Below are positions 7,291 through 15,313 of a DNA stretch of 16,358 nt, in pieces. Each line of letters begins with the position of its first letter. The stretch's first letter is position 1. The stretch comes from Planctomycetota bacterium (GTDB lineage: Bacteria > Planctomycetota > GCA-002687715). The stretch is from contig JABSRK010000043.1 in NCBI GenBank assembly GCA_013213915.1, forward strand, positions 1-16,358, given 5' to 3'. Below the pieces are notes generated by a model that searched no databases, was not told the DNA's origin, and saw nothing but the letters and a program-made list of their open reading frames with translations. The position numbers and the translations under genes were made by a program.

Positions 7291-7548
7291 CTATTCCGAC
7301 CGCCGCTCGCGCAACTGCGCGTTGTAAATGCACAGCATCAGGTGGCGGAGGAAGGCGGAGATCGCGAGCATGAAGCCGAGCACTGCGGAAGGGCTGTGTC
7401 CCTTGATCATGCCGAAGACCCCGACGGCCGTGCCGACGAGATACTTGAGGAAGGCCACGAACCAGAACGGTCCGGACAGGAGTAAATCCAGATAGTCGCG
7501 CGGCAACGTGATGGGCCGCACGACGTAGCGTTTTTTTGAGTCGCTCAT
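7291..7548 (-). CDS. Small two-helix membrane protein of unknown function
   Basis: The 85-residue product has a basic, soluble N-terminus (MSDSKKRYVVRP), two predicted membrane helices at about 28-48 and 54-75, and a charged tail RERRSE. I do not recognise a family. It lies 57 bp downstream of the DUF1801 gene and 80 bp upstream of the peroxiredoxin-like gene on the same strand, so the three may be co-transcribed. Codons 4-6 contain a run of seven A (T7 at 7531-7537 on the plus strand), a possible slippage site early in the gene. The ATG at 7546-7548 is the natural start; upstream GGGTGAG is a weak ribosome binding site. Confidence 0.75.
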   Translation of the reverse strand: MSDSKKRYVVRPITLPRDYLDLLLSGPFWFVAFLKYLVGTAVGVFGMIKGHSPSAVLGFMLAISAFLRHLMLCIYNAQLRERRSE

Positions 7549-7605
7549 GCGCTCACCCTAACGGCACCGTGACGGGAGCGCGGGGATGGGCACTGTGCAG
7601 CCGGG

Positions 7606-7980
7606 CTAGCTCACCAACTCGTCAGCCTGCAGCACGAGCGCCGACAAGGCCGCTTCGTCCATCCCGTCGGCAGAGTGGACCTTCACGTGGCGCATGGCCT
7701 TCCCTGTTCCCTCGAGCAGTCCGCCGGGGTCTTCGAGCGACGTGCCCTGGGGAAACTGGAGGTTCACCCAGCTCTTGTGCAGACCGAGCGCGCAGATCGC
7801 GCCCTTCATTGCCCCCCCTCGGGTATAGGTCACCGCCTTCCACCCCGGCTGCACGATCTGGGTGGCGCCGGGACAAGCATCCAGCACCAGCGCGCGCAAC
7901 GCGCGCGCTGCTCCCACCACCTCCGGGTCGTAGGGTTCGAACAGCGCTTCCAGTTCGCCGTCTTCGCTCATCTTGCCCAT
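7606..7980 (-). CDS. DUF1801 domain-containing protein
   Basis: The 124-residue product is a small soluble protein with the DUF1801 pattern: a helical N-terminus (ARALRALVLDACPG), a central strand region GWKAVTYTRGGAMKGAICALG, and the hallmark KSWVNLQFPQG ... LLEGTGKAMRHVKV. The domain has an SCP2/YdhG-like fold of uncertain biochemical function. Two starts are possible: ATG at 7980, or three codons later at 7971. Neither has a strong Shine-Dalgarno sequence, though the second follows GGGCAAG. It lies 75 bp after the long secreted-protein gene, separated from it by a 13-bp hairpin, and may begin a cluster with the membrane protein and the peroxiredoxin-like gene. Confidence 0.85.
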   Translation of the reverse strand: MGKMSEDGELEALFEPYDPEVVGAARALRALVLDACPGATQIVQPGWKAVTYTRGGAMKGAICALGLHKSWVNLQFPQGTSLEDPGGLLEGTGKAMRHVKVHSADGMDEAALSALVLQADELVS

Positions 7981-8009
7981 GCTATCGGACGGCGCCGCGG
8001 CGCCCGTGG

Positions 8010-8040
8010 CAGCGTCATCCGGAGCATCCGGATGACGCTG
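8010..8040. terminator. 13-bp perfect inverted repeat, probable 3' hairpin
   Basis: CAGCGTCATCCGG at 8010-8022 pairs perfectly with CCGGATGACGCTG at 8028-8040 around the loop AGCAT. It lies 15 bases after the TAG of the secreted-protein gene (stop at 8056-8058, minus strand). There is no T-tract on either strand, so it is either a terminator that does not need one or a 3'-end stabilising hairpin. It would separate that gene from the DUF1801 gene. Confidence 0.5.
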
Positions 8041-8055
8041 TCGATCAGTGTGCTG

Positions 8056-9819
8056 CTACTGGACGAAGTAGGCCGAGCCGTCGAGGAGCGGGAACACGAT
8101 GTTGGACCAGCCGGACGCATTGGGCAGCATGCCGCCCGGGTTGAAGTCGACGACCGAGTCGGTGCCGGCCACGTTGGCCTGGAGTCCCGCGCCGTTGAGC
8201 CCGTCGAAGCTCACCAGCGGCGGATGCGTGCCACCGGCGCCGAGGGTCATGCCGCCGGCGACCGCGGTAATGCCCCAGGTGCCGTCAGTCGTGAAGTTCG
8301 CGATCTCGTGGCCGTTGCCGCCGTTCAAGACGATGTCGTAGCTGGTGACACCCAAACCGCCGGTGCCCCACTCAGTCACGTTTGAGTAGGACATGGTGAG
8401 GTGGGAGGCGCTGGGGCTTCCGGAGAAGGCCGGGCCGTTGTTGGTGAGGGTGACGGTGCCGAAGTTGTTGGGCTCCAGGTCCGCCTGGAAGCCGATGCGC
8501 GGCTCGAGGGTCTGCCATTCGGCCGCCGTCGCAACGAAGGCGGTGCTGCCGGAGACGAAGCTCGCCCAGCCGTTCGATTGCGAGAAGATGTCCGTGTAGG
8601 ACGTCCCGTAGAAGTCGACGGAGGTGCCGCAGATCGGGGAGGCGTTGAGGATGACCTGGATGAATCCGTCATCGGCGTGATTCAAGGTAAGGGTGGAACC
8701 GAGAGTGACCGTGACCTGCGAGGCCTGGGACAGGGAATAGCCGTCAGCGTTGGAGGGATCGATGGCGAGTTGCTGGGCCGAGCCGACGAATGGGGCTCCG
8801 GTCGGGATCGGAAAGCTGAACGCGCCGGGGTGTGGCTGCAGGTTGAGGAGGCCCGCGAAGTTCGGCGCGCCGCCGTTGAAGCTGAACATCGTCGCGTTAA
8901 AGACGTCGATGTTGACCACGTTGTTTGGGGAGCTGAGGGGCATCGTGGGACCGATAGCCGCAAAGACAACCGCGATGTCGGTCGGGGTGCCCGGGATCGA
9001 AATCGAGTTCAGAATGTGTGGGCCACCGACGCACGCGGTGGACACGGCGCCGTAGTTCGCGCTGCCCTGCAAGGCGTCCACATCGAGGGACGAGATGTTG
9101 CTGTTGACCTGATACTGCCCGATCGGGGGCGGGGCGCAGGGCTGATTCGCTCCCACGATGTACCGGATCCGCACGAGGGGGACGAATTCGTTGTTGGCGA
9201 AGGTGGAGATCGTCGATGAACAGCTTGCGGTGTCGCCGTAGCGATTCCCGCCGTTGACGCCCGCGGTGCCGGCCTTGCCGTCCATGGCCGCACCCCAGAT
9301 CGCGGTGGTCCCGCACTTCTCGATCTGGACGATGAAGTCCCCTAGCGTGGGGTCGTACGTGAACGTCTGCGAGAGGGGGATGTCGATCCAGTCGGCCGCC
9401 GGGGCACCGCTGGCAGGGACGGGACCGCCCGCCCAGGTCCCCGTCCGAACGACGGTCGCATCCATGGAGAGGTTGGCTGCGAAAGTGGTGCTGTGACCAG
9501 CGACCGTGTAGTCAGTGAGGGCGGTCGCCATGGTGACCACGAAACTCGGGAAGTTGAAAGCGCCAACCGCCAGGTTGCCGTTCTCGGCTCGCACGGCGAG
9601 GCCACAGATGGTGATCGGGCCCTGGGTCACGAACTGGGGCGAGTCGTAGTGCCACTGCCATTTGTGGTCGTTCGCGTTGTTCTGGGGGAATGATGTCCCT
9701 CCCGAACCGCCCGTGACTCCGAGAAAACCGGCGGGGAGGGTCTGTTCGGAAGCGAACTGCGCCGGAGCGACGCTGACAATCAACGCGACCGTCGCAATGC
9801 AAAGAATCGGGACTCTCAT
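8056..9819 (-). CDS. Large secreted protein with shared Planctomycete-type module and C-terminal NIDO-like domain
   Basis: The 587-residue product starts MRVPILCIATVALIVSVAPAQ, a clear signal peptide probably cleaved after APA. The ATG at 9819 is preceded by AGGAAG at good spacing; the frame is open upstream, but that stretch has no signal-like sequence. Residues about 25-230 form a beta-rich N-terminal region with TFTYDPTLGDFIVQI and AIWGAAMDGKAG. Residues about 240-370 are a second module with SSLDVDAL and SAQQLAIDPSNADGYSLS. Residues about 395-587 resemble a NIDO-like beta domain (VDFYGTSYTDIFSQSNGW ... LEPRIGFQADLEP). The first two modules line up with the secreted protein at 13712-15313. 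No catalytic residues were recognised. The likely role is in the cell surface or extracellular matrix, by inference. No lipobox or sorting tail is visible. Confidence 0.85.
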   Translation of the reverse strand: MRVPILCIATVALIVSVAPAQFASEQTLPAGFLGVTGGSGGTSFPQNNANDHKWQWHYDSPQFVTQGPITICGLAVRAENGNLAVGAFNFPSFVVTMATALTDYTVAGHSTTFAANLSMDATVVRTGTWAGGPVPASGAPAADWIDIPLSQTFTYDPTLGDFIVQIEKCGTTAIWGAAMDGKAGTAGVNGGNRYGDTASCSSTISTFANNEFVPLVRIRYIVGANQPCAPPPIGQYQVNSNISSLDVDALQGSANYGAVSTACVGGPHILNSISIPGTPTDIAVVFAAIGPTMPLSSPNNVVNIDVFNATMFSFNGGAPNFAGLLNLQPHPGAFSFPIPTGAPFVGSAQQLAIDPSNADGYSLSQASQVTVTLGSTLTLNHADDGFIQVILNASPICGTSVDFYGTSYTDIFSQSNGWASFVSGSTAFVATAAEWQTLEPRIGFQADLEPNNFGTVTLTNNGPAFSGSPSASHLTMSYSNVTEWGTGGLGVTSYDIVLNGGNGHEIANFTTDGTWGITAVAGGMTLGAGGTHPPLVSFDGLNGAGLQANVAGTDSVVDFNPGGMLPNASGWSNIVFPLLDGSAYFVQ

Positions 9820-10030
9820 CTGTGTACTTCCTGGGTTTTGGTGCTGGGGGATTGAAAGGTCTCCTGGCTCCGGAACACGTCCCGGGTCTGGCAACCTGCT
9901 CGGCCATTCTATGCCTGCAAAACGGCGGCGTCATAGGGATTCTGAACGAATCCGACTGCCCAAAATCCGCCAAGTTCCGCTTACAGCGCTGACCATAGCG
10001 GCTGCTCATCGTCCCAAGCAGCGCGTCTTG

Positions 10031-11434
10031 TCAGCGCGGAGATCTCGCGAAGCAATACAGATGATCAAAGCCCCGGAGGTAGATGGCGTCGCCGACGATG
10101 GCCGGCGACGCATGGAACCTCTCATCCAATTCGTTGATCGCCAGGACTTTCAACTGCGGGCCGCGTTGCAGAACGACGGTTGAGCCTTCCTCGCTGAGCA
10201 AGTAGATGCGGTCCGCCGCGCCCACTGGCGAGGCACTGAAGTTGAGCCTGCCGGGCAAGCGGTGTTTCAGGTAGTGGCGCGCTCCATCGGTCGCCTTGAG
10301 GCAAGAGAAGAAGGTCTGGTCTTCCAGCAGGTAGATCTCTTCTCCCCAGAGCATCGGACATGGCACGTAGGGGACACCACGGCGTAGCGTCCAGGCCACG
10401 CTCTTGCTGTTGGTCAAGTCGCCCCGCTGCCCCAAGGTGATCGCCTGGAGCATGTCCTTCCGCCAGCCACTGGCCGTGAAGACCAGGCCGTGGCCAACCG
10501 CCGGCATCGGTATCGCGCCCGCTGTGTGCCCGCCACATCGCCAGAGCGGATCGCCCGTGGCCAGGTCGTACGCCCGCACCGTCTGCCCGTTGATCACCAC
10601 CTGGCGACGACCCGCGTGGGTGAAGATGCGCGGTGTGCTCCAGTTCGAGGTCTCCTCGCGATTCTGCTTCCAGATGTTCTTGCCCGTCCGTTTGTCGATC
10701 GCCACGACGTACGATTGTCGTTCCTGATCGACGACGATCACCAGCGTGTCCCCGGAAAGCGCCGGCGAGCTGCCCTCGCCCAACGAGTCCTCCATCGCCT
10801 GGTGCTTGAAATCGCGTTTCCAGACCAACTTGCCCTCGAAGTCGTAGCAATAGAGGCCGAAGGAACCGAAATAGGCGTAGATGTGCTCACCGTCCGTCAC
10901 CGGCGACGCCGAGGCAAACCCACCCTTGTTGTGATGCCCCTGATGCGGCATCGCCTCGTGAACGGTACGGCTCCAGCGCACCTTTCCGGTGATCCGGTCG
11001 AGGCACACGATCACGAACCTCTGCGGTTTCCACGAGCCCTTCACCTGGGGGTGCGTATTTATGTTTGGCGTGCCGGCAGGGATGACATCCGGCACCGGCA
11101 TCTTCTTGTCGAGGGCAATCGCCGTCAGCAGAAAGACCCGGTCGCCCCAGACGATCGGAGTCGCGAACCCCCTGCCCTCAATGGGCGTCTTCCACCGCAA
11201 GTTCTCCGTCTCGCTCCAAGTTACCGGCGGATCAGCCTGTGACGCTACGCCGTTCCACGTCGGCCCCCGCCACTGGGGCCAGTACTTCAGGCTGATCTGC
11301 ACCTTCGCATCACCAGCCTTGGCTTTCTTCAGTAGCTCCCGAGCTTCCCCAGGCTGACCGAGAGAACTCCCGACGCAGATCAAGCTCGCAAGGAGTACGA
11401 GTGCGATGCGCGGGATGTTCATGTGAGGTCTCAT
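10031..11434 (-). CDS. Secreted PQQ-binding-like beta-propeller protein
   Basis: The 467-residue product has a signal peptide (IPRIALVLLASLICVGSSLG) followed by QWRGPTWNGV, the usual opening of Planctomycete outer PQQ-like (YWTD/WD40-like) propeller proteins. Repeated blades carry the tryptophan-docking pattern: DRITGKVRWSR, DFEGKLVWKRD, DKRTGKNIWKQ and DLATGDPLWRC. The protein ends HLYCFARSPR. It is probably periplasmic. PQQ-ligand residues of true dehydrogenases were not identified, so it may be a structural or binding propeller rather than an enzyme. The start at 11434 follows GAGAAG, which overlaps the end of the upstream glycine-zipper gene, whose stop is only 4 bp away. A second ATG at 11422 is also possible and keeps the signal peptide. 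The open frame further upstream overlaps the glycine-zipper gene and is not used. Confidence 0.88.
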   Translation of the reverse strand: MRPHMNIPRIALVLLASLICVGSSLGQPGEARELLKKAKAGDAKVQISLKYWPQWRGPTWNGVASQADPPVTWSETENLRWKTPIEGRGFATPIVWGDRVFLLTAIALDKKMPVPDVIPAGTPNINTHPQVKGSWKPQRFVIVCLDRITGKVRWSRTVHEAMPHQGHHNKGGFASASPVTDGEHIYAYFGSFGLYCYDFEGKLVWKRDFKHQAMEDSLGEGSSPALSGDTLVIVVDQERQSYVVAIDKRTGKNIWKQNREETSNWSTPRIFTHAGRRQVVINGQTVRAYDLATGDPLWRCGGHTAGAIPMPAVGHGLVFTASGWRKDMLQAITLGQRGDLTNSKSVAWTLRRGVPYVPCPMLWGEEIYLLEDQTFFSCLKATDGARHYLKHRLPGRLNFSASPVGAADRIYLLSEEGSTVVLQRGPQLKVLAINELDERFHASPAIVGDAIYLRGFDHLYCFARSPR

Positions 11435-11438
11435 TGGG

Positions 11439-11660
11439 TTAGTTCTTCTCGGCCGGCTCCTCGTTATCGAGGCCGAGCAGGCGGGCGATTGCAGCGCCGA
11501 AGATGGGTCCGAAGGCGACACCCAAGGCGATACCCACGCCAACGTTCTCCATGGCTGCGCCGATGGCTGCGCCGATGGCTGCGCCGATGGCGATGCCGAA
11601 TGTGAGCCCGATACCGGGACCCGCAGCCGAATTGAGACGGGGGGTTTTGGGTTTAGCCAT
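11439..11660 (-). CDS. Glycine-zipper small membrane protein
   Basis: The 73-residue product has a basic N-terminus (MAKPKTPRLN), two glycine/alanine-rich membrane segments at about 14-37 and 39-61, and an acidic tail. The first helix contains repeated G-x-x-x-G spacing (GIAIGAAIGAAIGAAM), encoded by 12-bp tandem repeats. Glycine-zipper proteins oligomerise in membranes. No more specific family was recognised. It ends 4 bp before the start of the PQQ-like propeller gene, suggesting one operon. The ATG at 11658-11660 is the only sensible start, although GAGGAG lies too far upstream (about 30 bases) to be a normal ribosome binding site. Confidence 0.75.
   Translation of the reverse strand: MAKPKTPRLNSAAGPGIGLTFGIAIGAAIGAAIGAAMENVGVGIALGVAFGPIFGAAIARLLGLDNEEPAEKN
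11551..11586. repeat. Three perfect 12-bp tandem repeats (ATGGCTGCGCCG) in the glycine-zipper gene
   Basis: Three identical 12-bp units start at 11551, 11563 and 11575, and a fourth, degenerate unit starts at 11587. Each encodes one GAAI step of the membrane helix on the minus strand. A whole unit is four codons, so gain or loss would keep the frame and change helix length by four residues. Confidence 0.9.
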
Positions 11661-11927
11661 GATCGCATGCTAGCTATGTGAGAGTTCTCCTCGGCTCCAA
11701 CATCGTACTGCCTTCGAGGAACGACGCGGACACAGCGACGTTGCCGTCTTGGGAGCTTCGTTTTGCCTCAGGCTTGCCCCAGACCCTGTCAGCATTCTGA
11801 GGGGACTGGGAGCATCCCTGCCCACGAGGGACACCTGGGAGCAGTCCGAGGACAGGGCCCTTAGACTCTCGGCTCCCGTTGATTCCAAGGCGTCCACCCC
11901 GCGGCGTCGATCCATGAGCGAGGGATC

Positions 11928-13667
11928 ATGCAGCGACAGATCTCGTTGAGTTCCATGGCACTCCTGGCCTTGCTCGTCGGCTGCAGCTCCACCGACACGG
12001 CAACGGACGAGAGGCCGACGCCGGCGGCTGCCGCAGTAACGGCGAACGTGTGGGCGGCCGGGAGTACCGAGAAGATCGAACGGCATGGACGCGCCAGCCT
12101 CCCCCACGACGGCGTATACGACCCGGCCACGCGCACCGTGCGCCTGACGGCGGTGCGCGGCGAGCACGCGCCGTTCCACCTCATGGTGACCACCCACGGG
12201 CTGCCATTCCCGGACGTGCGCGTGCAACTGTCGCCCCTGTCCTGCGACGGACACGTGCTCCCGGCGGACAACGTGAACCTGTTCTATGAGTGCCTGCTGG
12301 ACGTTTACGCGCCCACCGGAGCGCACGGGCGGCCGGGATACTGGCCGGACCCGCTGGTGCCGTTGACGCGTCCGTTCACCGTGCCGGGGACCGGACGCCA
12401 CGATGTGCCCCGCCACCAACCGGTGTGGGTCGACCTCTTCATTCCGCGGGATCAGCAACCCGGGGTCTACCGCGGCAAGGTGCAGGTCGCATCCGGGAAC
12501 GTCTCCCTCGGCGCCGTCTATGTCGAACTCACGGTCTTGGACATCACCCTGCCGAAGCAGCGGAGCTTCCCGGGCCATGTGGGCTACTACGAGCACCACA
12601 TCGCCCGCATGCACGGGCTCGATCCCGACAGCGACGCCTTCCGGCGCGTGTTCAAGACCTACCTCGAACTCCTCTTTGACTATCGCCTCGATCCGCGCAC
12701 GGGGCCCGGGCTGCGCGGCCGCATGGAAGGCGAACGGTACGTGCTCGAGTGGCCGCGGCCCGATCTCGAAAAGCTCTTCCTTGAGCGTGGCCGGCTCCGC
12801 ATCTACGTCACCCCCGCACCGCTGGGAGTCCCGCGGGAGAACGGCCAGGTCCCGTTCACCGAGGCGTATGCGCGGCTCGTGCGCGCACACGTCGAGCAGG
12901 TCATCGCCCACGCGCGCGCCCGTGGCTGGTACGAGAGGCTCGGCTTCTGGGTGCCAGTCGACGAACCCAACACAGCCGAGGAGTACGCCGCGGTCCGTCG
13001 CTGGGGCGACGCCGTGCGCACGGTAGACGCCGACGTACCGGTCGCCATCACCGAGCAGCCGTTCGCCGAGAACCCGGCGTGGGGATCCCTGGTGGGCCAC
13101 GTGAACACGTGGGTCATCAACGGCAACTACCTCTTCGAAGGCGAGGATAAGATCAACGCGCGAAAGCGCGCCGGTGACCGCATGATCTGGTACGTCAGCT
13201 GCGATCAGCTCTATCCGCAGCCGAACTATTACATCGACCGGGAGGCCGCGGATCTCCGCATGGTGCCGTGGCTGACGTGGCGCTACGGCATGTCCGGGTT
13301 CCTGTACTGGACCGCCACGTACTGGGAAGAAATCCGCGACCCGTGGCGCGACCCCATCACCTGGAAGTGGTTCCCATGCAACTCGCCGGCGGCGGGAGAG
13401 GGATCACTGGTCTATCCGGGGCACCTCGTGGAGCGCTACACCGGCCAGGCCAACGTCGATGGCGCCGTCGCCTCGCTTCGCCTCGCCATGCTCCGCGAAG
13501 GGCTTGAAGAGCTCGAACTGATCCGGCTTCTTGCCGAACGTGATCGTGCGACCGCGGACCGCATCGTCCGCACCATCTGCCGCCACGTCCGCGACTTCTC
13601 GCGAGACCCGAACGTCATCGACGACGCACGCACGGCGGTGATCCGGGCGCTCCTCGATCGACGGTGA
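11928..13667 (+). CDS. DUF4091 glycoside-hydrolase-like lipoprotein
   Basis: The 579-residue product has a lipoprotein signal: MQRQISLSSMALLALLVGC with lipobox LVGC at 16-19, so Cys19 would be lipidated. Residues about 40-215 are a beta-sandwich-like N-terminal region (RLTAVRGEHAPFHLMV). From about 225 the protein follows the DUF4091 (glycoside hydrolase-like TIM barrel) pattern. This includes PVDEPN with Asp345 and Glu346, a likely catalytic acid, then WYVSCDQLYPQPNYYID, GFLYWTATYW, GEGSLVYPG and SLRLAMLREGLEELELIRLL near the C-terminus. It is expected at the cell envelope acting on polysaccharide; the substrate is unknown. Its ATG follows GAGGGA very closely. It is transcribed divergently from the glycine-zipper gene and converges on the secreted MAM-like gene, with a 44-bp gap. 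Confidence 0.88.
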   Translation: MQRQISLSSMALLALLVGCSSTDTATDERPTPAAAAVTANVWAAGSTEKIERHGRASLPHDGVYDPATRTVRLTAVRGEHAPFHLMVTTHGLPFPDVRVQLSPLSCDGHVLPADNVNLFYECLLDVYAPTGAHGRPGYWPDPLVPLTRPFTVPGTGRHDVPRHQPVWVDLFIPRDQQPGVYRGKVQVASGNVSLGAVYVELTVLDITLPKQRSFPGHVGYYEHHIARMHGLDPDSDAFRRVFKTYLELLFDYRLDPRTGPGLRGRMEGERYVLEWPRPDLEKLFLERGRLRIYVTPAPLGVPRENGQVPFTEAYARLVRAHVEQVIAHARARGWYERLGFWVPVDEPNTAEEYAAVRRWGDAVRTVDADVPVAITEQPFAENPAWGSLVGHVNTWVINGNYLFEGEDKINARKRAGDRMIWYVSCDQLYPQPNYYIDREAADLRMVPWLTWRYGMSGFLYWTATYWEEIRDPWRDPITWKWFPCNSPAAGEGSLVYPGHLVERYTGQANVDGAVASLRLAMLREGLEELELIRLLAERDRATADRIVRTICRHVRDFSRDPNVIDDARTAVIRALLDRR

Positions 13668-13683
13668 GGTGGAACGCCCGGAA

Positions 13684-13697
13684 CCCGCGTTCGCGGG
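13684..13697. terminator. Small hairpin between convergent genes
   Basis: CCCGC and GCGGG pair around GTTC in the 44-bp gap between the DUF4091 stop and the stop of the secreted MAM-like gene. No T-tract is present. Its position suits a shared terminator, but the stem is short. Confidence 0.25.
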
Positions 13698-13711
13698 ATG
13701 GGCCGGAGTCG

Positions 13712-15313
13712 TCAGTTCAACATGATGTCGTCGATAGCCAGGTCGCCCGTGAAGGACGTGCTCGACGTGTACTCGAAGCGGAAATCCACAAACGGGGAGA
13801 CGAGCGAGAGGAGGACCAGCTTGTTCGTCCACTCGGTCCCACCCTGCGCCTGGCCGGGCTCGGGCCCAGTCTGGGTGAAGATCGGAATGGGGATGAAATT
13901 GCCGGCCCCATCTCCCTGATAGACGTTCAAGGTGCCGATCGTGACGCCGATGGCGCTCAGCTCGAAGCTCAGGGCACCGAGGGCAATGGTCGTCGCGTCG
14001 ACCGGACACGTGTCCATGGTGAAGGTCACATTCGGAAAGTTGGGAGAGCTGGTCTCGCAATAGATGTAGTTCGATCCGTTGAATGCTGACGTCGGCCCAG
14101 TGGCCCCGGAAGTCGTGGACCCCGTATGAACGCTCCAGGCGGCACCAGCGGACGGATTGATCCAGCCGATAGGCGCGACTCCGAGCCCGGCAGACAGGGT
14201 GTCGAAGTTCTCCGTCACGCCACACGAGACGAAGTTCAACTCGTTGAGGTGACTCAAGGCGAAACCGTCAGCGAAGCTCGGATCCATCACTAGCTGCTGC
14301 GCCGAGATCGAGAACGGCGCTGAAGACGAAGTGGGGTAGGTGAAGGGCGTGAACGCGTTCGCCAGGGCCAACCCGAACAGGTACTGAATGCTGGGCGCCG
14401 TGAGGTTGATGTTGACCGCCTGGCCACCCGGCGTGAGGAAGCCGCCAAAACCCACTCCCCCGCCAGGTTCCGGTGACGTGGTCGCGATCTCGTAGGGAAA
14501 TCCGATCAGCCCACCGAAGTTGGCGGTGACCGTGGTGCCGGTTCCGACGCTCGTGACCATGGGACCGCCAGGGCCAGGATCGGCGGCACCGTTGATGTCT
14601 AGACTGGAACTCGCCTGATTGCACTGCCATCCGGGCACGGCCGGCAATCCCGGGCCTTGGGTCACCAGCAGCTGGATCTTCAGGGCCGATGCGGCGGCAC
14701 ACGTGGCGCATGCGGGCTGGTTGTATCCGGTCGAGTAGAAACGCGGTTCGGTGGCGCGATGGCAGGCCCCACCCCAGCTAGCGGTTGAATTCTGATGGGT
14801 GATGAAGAAGGCGACGTCATCGACTCCGTTCCAGAGAAACCCCGTGCCGCTGGAGGCGCCGAAGCCCATGGGAGACCACGTGTTCTGGGTCACGTTCCAC
14901 GACAGGGGGCCCGAGGTAGACGCAGGGCCCGCCGTGCCGGTCGCGAACGAGTTGTGGATGATCGTCAGGTCCAGGAAGCTCCCCGAGGTAACCAATACGC
15001 CGCTCGCATCGACCGTGGGGAAGTTGAAGGGAACCGGCATCGGGTTGGGGACATGACCCATGGCGATGACGACGGTGTTGCAGTTATAGGTTCCCGTGCC
15101 GCAGGGTGCGAACGCGATGTCGTTCACGTACGGGTTTACCGGGTCTAAGAACCCCGCAGCGATCTTGCCAGCGTATGTGAACGACACCTGCCCGAAAGGA
15201 AACACGTTGCAGGTCCCGACGGCGGAAGCACTATCGGGAACACTGACGCCGACGGCGCATGTTTGAGCGGCGAGGGTACTGCAGAAGAACGCCAGGACAA
15301 CGAAGCTGCGCAT
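13712..15313 (-). CDS. Large secreted protein with shared module and C-terminal MAM-like domain
   Basis: The 533-residue product has the signal peptide MRSFVVLAFFCSTLAAQ. The start at 15313 is preceded by GAGG 8 bases upstream; the frame is open further up but without signal features. The N-terminal region (to about 225, including SASWGGACHRATEP near 178) and the middle module (about 235-360, including SSSLDINGAADPG and SAQQLVMDPSFADGFALS) are collinear with the secreted protein at 8056-9819. The C-terminal region (about 366-533) differs. It starts ENFDTL, passes through YIYCETSSPNFPN and SFELSAIGVTIGTLNVYQG, and ends FEYTSSTSFTGDLAIDDIMLN, a MAM-like adhesion/jelly-roll pattern. The likely role is extracellular adhesion or matrix. 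Cysteine pairs (for example PACATCAAA) suggest disulfides outside the cytoplasm. The domain call is by pattern only. Confidence 0.85.
   Translation of the reverse strand: MRSFVVLAFFCSTLAAQTCAVGVSVPDSASAVGTCNVFPFGQVSFTYAGKIAAGFLDPVNPYVNDIAFAPCGTGTYNCNTVVIAMGHVPNPMPVPFNFPTVDASGVLVTSGSFLDLTIIHNSFATGTAGPASTSGPLSWNVTQNTWSPMGFGASSGTGFLWNGVDDVAFFITHQNSTASWGGACHRATEPRFYSTGYNQPACATCAAASALKIQLLVTQGPGLPAVPGWQCNQASSSLDINGAADPGPGGPMVTSVGTGTTVTANFGGLIGFPYEIATTSPEPGGGVGFGGFLTPGGQAVNINLTAPSIQYLFGLALANAFTPFTYPTSSSAPFSISAQQLVMDPSFADGFALSHLNELNFVSCGVTENFDTLSAGLGVAPIGWINPSAGAAWSVHTGSTTSGATGPTSAFNGSNYIYCETSSPNFPNVTFTMDTCPVDATTIALGALSFELSAIGVTIGTLNVYQGDGAGNFIPIPIFTQTGPEPGQAQGGTEWTNKLVLLSLVSPFVDFRFEYTSSTSFTGDLAIDDIMLN

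Noticed and set aside
6668..7327. 219-residue plus-strand open frame across the peroxiredoxin-like gene
   Set aside because: It crosses two minus-strand genes and the gap between them, is Arg-rich and lacks a family; the minus-strand reading gives a conserved redoxin.
7094..7333. Treating the 79-residue frame ending at the TGA as a separate gene
   Set aside because: Its first 41 residues overlap the membrane-protein gene and look random; the rest is the N-terminal half of the redoxin that continues in frame after the TGA.
8401..9219. 272-residue plus-strand open frame
   Set aside because: Antisense to the secreted protein with a signal peptide; Gly/Arg/Val-rich with no recognisable fold.
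9820..10030. Promoter search in the 211-bp gap upstream of the NIDO-like secreted protein
   Set aside because: A TATGAC hexamer is present on the minus strand but no -35 at suitable spacing was found; only the AGGAAG ribosome binding site is convincing.
11661..11927. Repeated TGGGAGC heptamers in the divergent gap before the DUF4091 gene
   Set aside because: Three short, unevenly spaced matches in GC-rich sequence are not convincing as operator sites.
11670..13100. 476-residue minus-strand open frame opposite the DUF4091 gene
   Set aside because: No domain signal; the plus strand encodes a lipoprotein with clear family motifs.
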